Under the pieces are notes generated by a model that searched no databases, was not told where the DNA came from, and saw only the letters and a program-made list of their open reading frames with translations. The translations under genes and the position numbers were made by a program. A stretch of DNA of 23,380 nt from a virus. Of this stretch, positions 19,575-23,380 are shown piece after piece (positions within the stretch are counted from its first letter, which is position 1; the number at the start of each line of letters is the position of its first letter). The stretch lies in IMG/VR virus record IMGVR_UViG_3300009285_002916, positions 1 to 23,380 of that record. One strand, 5' to 3'.

Positions 19575-20498
19575 TTATGCGGTTAAGCCTGAAAATTTTC
19601 CGAACATCCTCGCATTTGACGTACCGAGGTTTCCCATCCAAAAGATTTTTCCGCTCTTAGCGTCCTGATTAGACGACTTGATGAACGGATCAAACACGAA
19701 GTTTCGTTGAGGATGGTAGTAGAGATGCAAAAACTCCTCGTTGAGCCAGAAGAAATGATTCGCAGCTGCTTTACTTGAAACCACGATGGGAACCCCGTTA
19801 AGCATAATGCTTTGAAAGCCAGCTTTTGCCGTTTGGGAATCAACAAAGCGTTGCTGAGGTTGCAAGAGGTTGTAAATTCGGTTGTAGTTTGCCCGTGTTG
19901 CAACGCCTACCGTAGGAGTTTTGCCACCGATCGAGATTGCGTTGAACTGTGTCTGAAGGTCTCCGATGGAAAGAACTGTCGTCGTCGAATCTTCTTGGGA
20001 TTGCCACCAGGAGTAATCTGCCTGGGCGATGGCTCCTACGGTATTTCCTGCATCGACGATGAGGCGAAGCCCTCCGATGTCTGTCGAAGGTGTGCCTGTG
20101 CCGTGGATTCCGTCTCCGATTTTGTCCTTTAACGTAAGCTCGGCTGCCATGACTTTTTGTTTGACAAAATCAAGAACCCGTGCGGCTCCTGTGTTTTTCA
20201 TTTCGTCAGGACCCGAGACAGTTAGGTTTGCGTAGTAGAATTTCCACGCATACTCTGCCGATGTGAAAGTGTCGTTATCGTCTGTGTCTAGTGTTGCTCC
20301 TGCTGCGTAGCTGCCTGCTGAGGTCAACGACGCATACATGAGCGGCTGAAAAATTGATGTTCCCCCGTCAATGGGCGTGTACCAACCCTTCGCTTTTGCC
20401 CTCTGCAAAAGAGGATCAGAGTCAAAAATATTGTCTACCATTTTGGGGATGTATCGGCGTTGAGTCACCGCCGTGATTTGATCGTATGTAAGTGCCAT
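19575..20498 (-). CDS. Major capsid protein, HK97-like fold
   Basis: 307 residues, GGAG about 8 bases before the ATG. Seen: IPKMVDNIFDSDPLLQRAKA at the N-terminus, YTPIDGGTSIFQPLMYASLT, LTVSGPDEMKNTGAARVLDF, GGLRLIVDAGNTVGA in the middle, FQSIMLNGVPIVVSSKA and a C-terminal KSGKIFWMGNLGTSNARMFG. This order is that of short capsid proteins (about 300-330 aa) of podoviruses with a separate scaffold, and no protease gene is visible, so no delta-domain cleavage is expected. It follows the scaffold gene by 30 bases, as expected. Confidence 0.85.
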   Translation of the reverse strand: MALTYDQITAVTQRRYIPKMVDNIFDSDPLLQRAKAKGWYTPIDGGTSIFQPLMYASLTSAGSYAAGATLDTDDNDTFTSAEYAWKFYYANLTVSGPDEMKNTGAARVLDFVKQKVMAAELTLKDKIGDGIHGTGTPSTDIGGLRLIVDAGNTVGAIAQADYSWWQSQEDSTTTVLSIGDLQTQFNAISIGGKTPTVGVATRANYNRIYNLLQPQQRFVDSQTAKAGFQSIMLNGVPIVVSSKAAANHFFWLNEEFLHLYYHPQRNFVFDPFIKSSNQDAKSGKIFWMGNLGTSNARMFGKFSGLTA

Positions 20499-20528
20499 TT
20501 TCTTGCTCCGTTACTTGATTGTTAGAAG

Positions 20529-21389
20529 TCATGCCAGATTGAGATCACGCAAGGCATCTTGGTGAACATCGTTCCAGCTTTTTCCTCTGACACTATATGG
20601 CTCATTGGACGGAGCGAATGGAGATTGACTTACGTCAACTATTCCAAGCTTTTTCCTTTTTGCCGCTTCTTGTGACAGAGATTCTTTTCCCCTTCTTTCC
20701 GCAAGTTTTTCAAGCTCGTCGTGGTAGTAGTCATGGAAAGCAGAGCGAAAATTAGGCATGTTCATTCTAACGCCATGCTCAATAACTCGCTGCTCTAGTG
20801 ACTGACCAGACTCGTCTTTTGCGCTGAAATCAAGGGTTTTGTAACGCTCCTTGATCGAAGAAATTTCTCGATCAAGAGCTTGGTCTTCCTCTCTTGTTTT
20901 CTGCTCTATTTTTTCTCGTTGGTAATCGTTAATGAAGCTCTTAATTTGCGAGTAGTCCTTAACGATTGGTTCCATATATTGTTTCAACTCTGGGGAGACT
21001 TCAGATAAAGCGTCATCAGAGCCAAAAGTTTGATGGCCAGGGGCTTCTCTTTGCTCGTACTGCTGTCTAACGTAATCCCACCAAGTCGGATTCGATTTTG
21101 CGTAAGTGTCAATCTCTCGGTATGGTGCTAAATCGTTCTCCCACTTATTTTTCTCTTGCTTAAACTGATTCATGTTTTGCGAGTAATCGTAGCCAAGTTG
21201 TGCCCACGTCTTTAACTTGTCCTCATCGGCTGTGATCTTTTGACCCTTCCAATTAAGCTCGTATGTCCTAGAAGCTTCTTGGACGGGTTCAGGTTGCGTG
21301 GAAATTGACTCGGCTGCACCATCAGACTTGCCACTGTAGGCATCCGTGATAATCTGATCCACTTGCTCATCTGTAATATCTTGATCCAT
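20529..21389 (-). CDS. Scaffolding protein
   Basis: 286 residues, AAAGGA before the ATG. Seen: an acidic, disordered N-terminus (DQDITDEQVDQIITDAYSGK), a TYELNWKGQKITADEDKLKT block, then long charged helices (NMNQFKQEKNKWENDL, SQIKSFINDYQREKIEQK, DDYYHDELEKLAERR-like region) and a basic C-terminal stretch (AAKRKKLGIVD). High Gln/Glu/Lys/Arg content, helical character and position just before the capsid gene are those of podovirus scaffolds, which guide capsid assembly and leave before packaging. Confidence 0.78.
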   Translation of the reverse strand: MDQDITDEQVDQIITDAYSGKSDGAAESISTQPEPVQEASRTYELNWKGQKITADEDKLKTWAQLGYDYSQNMNQFKQEKNKWENDLAPYREIDTYAKSNPTWWDYVRQQYEQREAPGHQTFGSDDALSEVSPELKQYMEPIVKDYSQIKSFINDYQREKIEQKTREEDQALDREISSIKERYKTLDFSAKDESGQSLEQRVIEHGVRMNMPNFRSAFHDYYHDELEKLAERRGKESLSQEAAKRKKLGIVDVSQSPFAPSNEPYSVRGKSWNDVHQDALRDLNLA

Positions 21390-21397
21390 AGTTTCCT

Positions 21398-21733
21398 TTA
21401 AAACGCTTGTTGGGCTTGCCTTCCGCCTGTTTCAGACGGAGCTTGAGAGGGTGGGGCTTGCCTTTGCCCACCTTTTTGCTTGTCGATGAAATCGCTGATG
21501 ACTTGACGGAACTGCTCTCCCAATGCGTTTAGAGCAGAACCGTGTTCAAGACTCGTCTTTCCAACAACTTGTGCCACTTTCGTAAGTGCTTGATCTATCG
21601 AGGTTATCATCTGAATAAGAGGATTTTCACCTTGCCTCTGTCCAGCTTCTCCTTGCGGCACAGTCTCGGATTGCGACGGCGGTTGTTGCTGCTCTTGGCC
21701 TCGTCTCGCCATTGACCCACTCAGATCGGGCAT
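21398..21733 (-). CDS. Small protein between portal and scaffold
   Basis: 111 residues from the ATG at 21733, chosen because AGAGGT lies about 6 bases upstream and it avoids overlap with the portal gene; an in-frame start at 21793 would overlap it. Seen: a Gln/Pro/Gly-rich N-terminus (RRGQEQQQPPSQSETVPQGE), a helical core IQMITSIDQALTKVAQVVGK with HGSALNALGEQFRQVISDFI, and a Gln/Pro-rich tail. A helix flanked by disordered ends suggests an assembly cofactor. Not recognised as a named family. Confidence 0.6.
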   Translation of the reverse strand: MPDLSGSMARRGQEQQQPPSQSETVPQGEAGQRQGENPLIQMITSIDQALTKVAQVVGKTSLEHGSALNALGEQFRQVISDFIDKQKGGQRQAPPSQAPSETGGRQAQQAF

Positions 21734-21761
21734 GTAAAACCTCTTTTGTATTATTTTCCTA

Positions 21762-23380
21762 TCATGCTGATGGAATTGGTTCTTGTTTGTCAAGAGCCTT
21801 TTGTTTCATTCTATCAGCAATTAGCTCCCAATTGGGATACTCCATGCTTTTTAGAACCTCTTCAGAGTCTATAATCCCTCGGTCAAATAGTTGGAAAAGC
21901 TTTTGTTCTTGTTCACTTTTTGCGAAAGGTAAAGATGAAGAGGTGGTAACTGTAACGTCAAGGTTTCCTTTAAGTTCAATTTCTTTGATTCCTGGAAGAA
22001 TCATCCCGTCATCACTGTAGCCTTGCACGACGGCACGATGTGAGTTTTCTCCTTTTTCGATGTGCATCTTGAAAAACTTCTTGCTTCCGTCCTTATTCGT
22101 GAGCCGGAATACTCGTGGGGCATCGTAGAATTGCAAGACTCGTGAAACATAGGTTTGTCCGAAATCCTGAAGGTAGGCGTCCATGTTTCTGATTTTAAGT
22201 CGTAGCCTTGTCTGAGCTGCGTTTTGCAAATTCTCAATCGCACTGGCTGCCGTGACTCCTCCGGTGGGAAGTCCTCTCGTTATATCTTGTGAGCCTGCAA
22301 TCTGATCGAACCATTCTCGAAGCCTATCAATGAGAGAGAGGACATAGGGCTGAAGTGCTACGCCTGCTTCCCTTCTAACCTCGGAACCAGGCTCTTTTTC
22401 GACGATGAGTCCAGGTTGATTTGTGAGATTATCGGTATCAATGCCCGATGTAGAATCTACGATCCATATAGGGTTTCCCGTCAAATAGAGCGTGTCAAGA
22501 ATATAGGAAAGAAGCTTGTTAAATATCCTCTGAGGTCCTTCCAAGGGTTCCAGATCAGATATCCCCCAGAACTGCCTTGATAAAATGTAGTTAGTAAAGA
22601 CTTGGTAGGGATAGACCTTATCATCCTCGTAGCCTGTTTCGTCGTTGTAGAGAAGCATTTCATTGACGACGACCGCTTTTCTGCCGTTAGGAAATTTCTT
22701 TTTTCGGATGAACTGCTTTTGCCCGTTCTCGTCTTCTTCTTCAATGGAAAGTGTTGATTCGTCTTTGATGTAAAACGTTTTTACCAAAACTTCTTGTTGA
22801 TCGTGGTTATCCATGCCAGAGGTTTCAACGTATAGCTGATCGGAACTTGGGGAATGGTATTTGACAGCGCTCAACTCGATTCTATTCTGTGCCGTGAAAT
22901 CTGTAATGTCTGCTCTTACAGCGTGTCTTTTATGTTCAGGAGCCTTTTCTCTAATCTTTTCTACGGGTTCAGGCTCTGCCACGCATGTATAGCCACACTT
23001 GTAGCTTAGCTTCTCTGCGTCGGGGTCTGGGAAGAAGTAGAACGGGTCAATGGATTTATAGACGATCTCATTCTCTTCAGGCGAAAACGTTAGAGAGGAA
23101 AGTCCCGTGCCTAGAATGTTGGCATCGTAGATTACCTCGTGGAGCGTGTAGAGCCATTTTTTAGATTGCCAATCTGAAGCTGCAACTTCGTTCATTAGCT
23201 CGGCAAACTCTCTATCAGACGGTTCTTTTGGTGAAAACTCAAACTTTGGCTTAGCATCCGTGAGAATGGGAACACTCGACTGGATGGATTGCCAAATGAT
23301 ATTGATGACCTCAGAAGATCGGTAGCTTGGTCGTTGCTCCTTCCATTGCCGTCCGCGAAAGAGCTTGTAATAATCAGGCC
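21762..23380 (-). CDS. Portal protein, P22-like, N-terminus beyond window
   Basis: The frame stays open from 21762 to the right edge, giving about 538 residues without a start; an internal ATG at 23195 is not the true start because clear portal sequence continues upstream (PDYYKLFRGRQWKEQRPSYR, SSEVINIIWQSIQSSVPIL). Seen: PFYFFPDPDAEKLSYKCGYT, the wing/stem region ISDLEPLEGPQRIFNKLLSY, ILDTLYLTGNPIWIVD, DITRGLPTGGVTAASAIENL, AAQTRLRLKIRNMDAYLQDF. The G-x-x-x-x-G-V-T-A-A-S-A-I-x-x-L stretch and the R-rich stem helix are typical of P22-type portals. It forms the dodecameric DNA gate at one capsid vertex. Confidence 0.87.
   Translation of the reverse strand, partial: PDYYKLFRGRQWKEQRPSYRSSEVINIIWQSIQSSVPILTDAKPKFEFSPKEPSDREFAELMNEVAASDWQSKKWLYTLHEVIYDANILGTGLSSLTFSPEENEIVYKSIDPFYFFPDPDAEKLSYKCGYTCVAEPEPVEKIREKAPEHKRHAVRADITDFTAQNRIELSAVKYHSPSSDQLYVETSGMDNHDQQEVLVKTFYIKDESTLSIEEEDENGQKQFIRKKKFPNGRKAVVVNEMLLYNDETGYEDDKVYPYQVFTNYILSRQFWGISDLEPLEGPQRIFNKLLSYILDTLYLTGNPIWIVDSTSGIDTDNLTNQPGLIVEKEPGSEVRREAGVALQPYVLSLIDRLREWFDQIAGSQDITRGLPTGGVTAASAIENLQNAAQTRLRLKIRNMDAYLQDFGQTYVSRVLQFYDAPRVFRLTNKDGSKKFFKMHIEKGENSHRAVVQGYSDDGMILPGIKEIELKGNLDVTVTTSSSLPFAKSEQEQKLFQLFDRGIIDSEEVLKSMEYPNWELIADRMKQKALDKQEPIPSA

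Noticed and set aside
23196-23380. ATG at 23195 as the portal start
   Set aside because: The frame continues without a stop to the edge and encodes portal-like sequence upstream, so the true start is outside the window.

Overview
The window is about 23 kb of a tailed-phage genome (free phage or prophage; there is no integrase or bacterial flank to decide). The virion gene set fits a short-tailed, podovirus-like phage: P22-like portal, scaffold, HK97-fold major capsid protein, head-tail adaptor, a large tail nozzle/stabilisation protein, a run of helical ejection-type proteins and a fibre, with no tape measure, tail tube or sheath. A Gram-negative host is suggested by two small proteins with bacterial lipoboxes; a DUF3768 protein (a family seen mostly in Alphaproteobacteria) hints at that class, but the host cannot be named from this sequence. 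No tRNA, CRISPR array or insertion sequence was recognised, and no gap longer than about 165 bases lacks a gene.

Layout. (1) 1-727, leftward: the start of a D12-class DNA adenine methylase (cut by the left edge) translationally coupled to a ParB/Srx-like protein. (2) 728-823: a divergent control region with a tandem AGAATT-type repeat. (3) 824-3577, rightward early operon: a ribbon-helix-helix regulator, two small proteins (one FlbD-like), a YkgJ-type CxxC metal-binding protein, and an exonuclease/annealase pair (RecE-like PD-(D/E)xK nuclease plus RecT-family protein) for phage recombination or replication. (4) 3538-6246, leftward early cluster of nine small, tightly overlapping genes: two zinc-ribbon proteins, two lipoproteins, DUF3768, a MerR/excisionase-type HTH protein and unknowns. 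Two of these, of 57 and 58 codons, are easy to miss. (5) 6247-6410: a divergent promoter region with a perfect 8-bp inverted repeat overlapping the best leftward promoter. (6) 6411-6827, rightward: a lone NlpC/P60 endopeptidase. (7) 6810-23380, leftward late operon, read from right to left: portal (N-terminus beyond the right edge), a 111-aa protein, scaffold, major capsid protein, 156-aa protein, DUF115/MptE-like protein, a 91-aa protein, two tandem paralogues, further head/tail proteins, adaptor, nozzle, four ejection-type proteins, fibre, then small membrane proteins, a GNAT-like protein and a zinc-ribbon protein.

How the parts fit: early genes handle DNA (recombination, methylation, regulation) and probably host take-over; the late operon builds the particle. 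The items most worth pursuing are the DUF115 protein between head genes, the 11-residue repeat coiled-coil protein and glycine-zipper partner in the ejection cassette, the methylase/ParB pair, and the two candidate operators.
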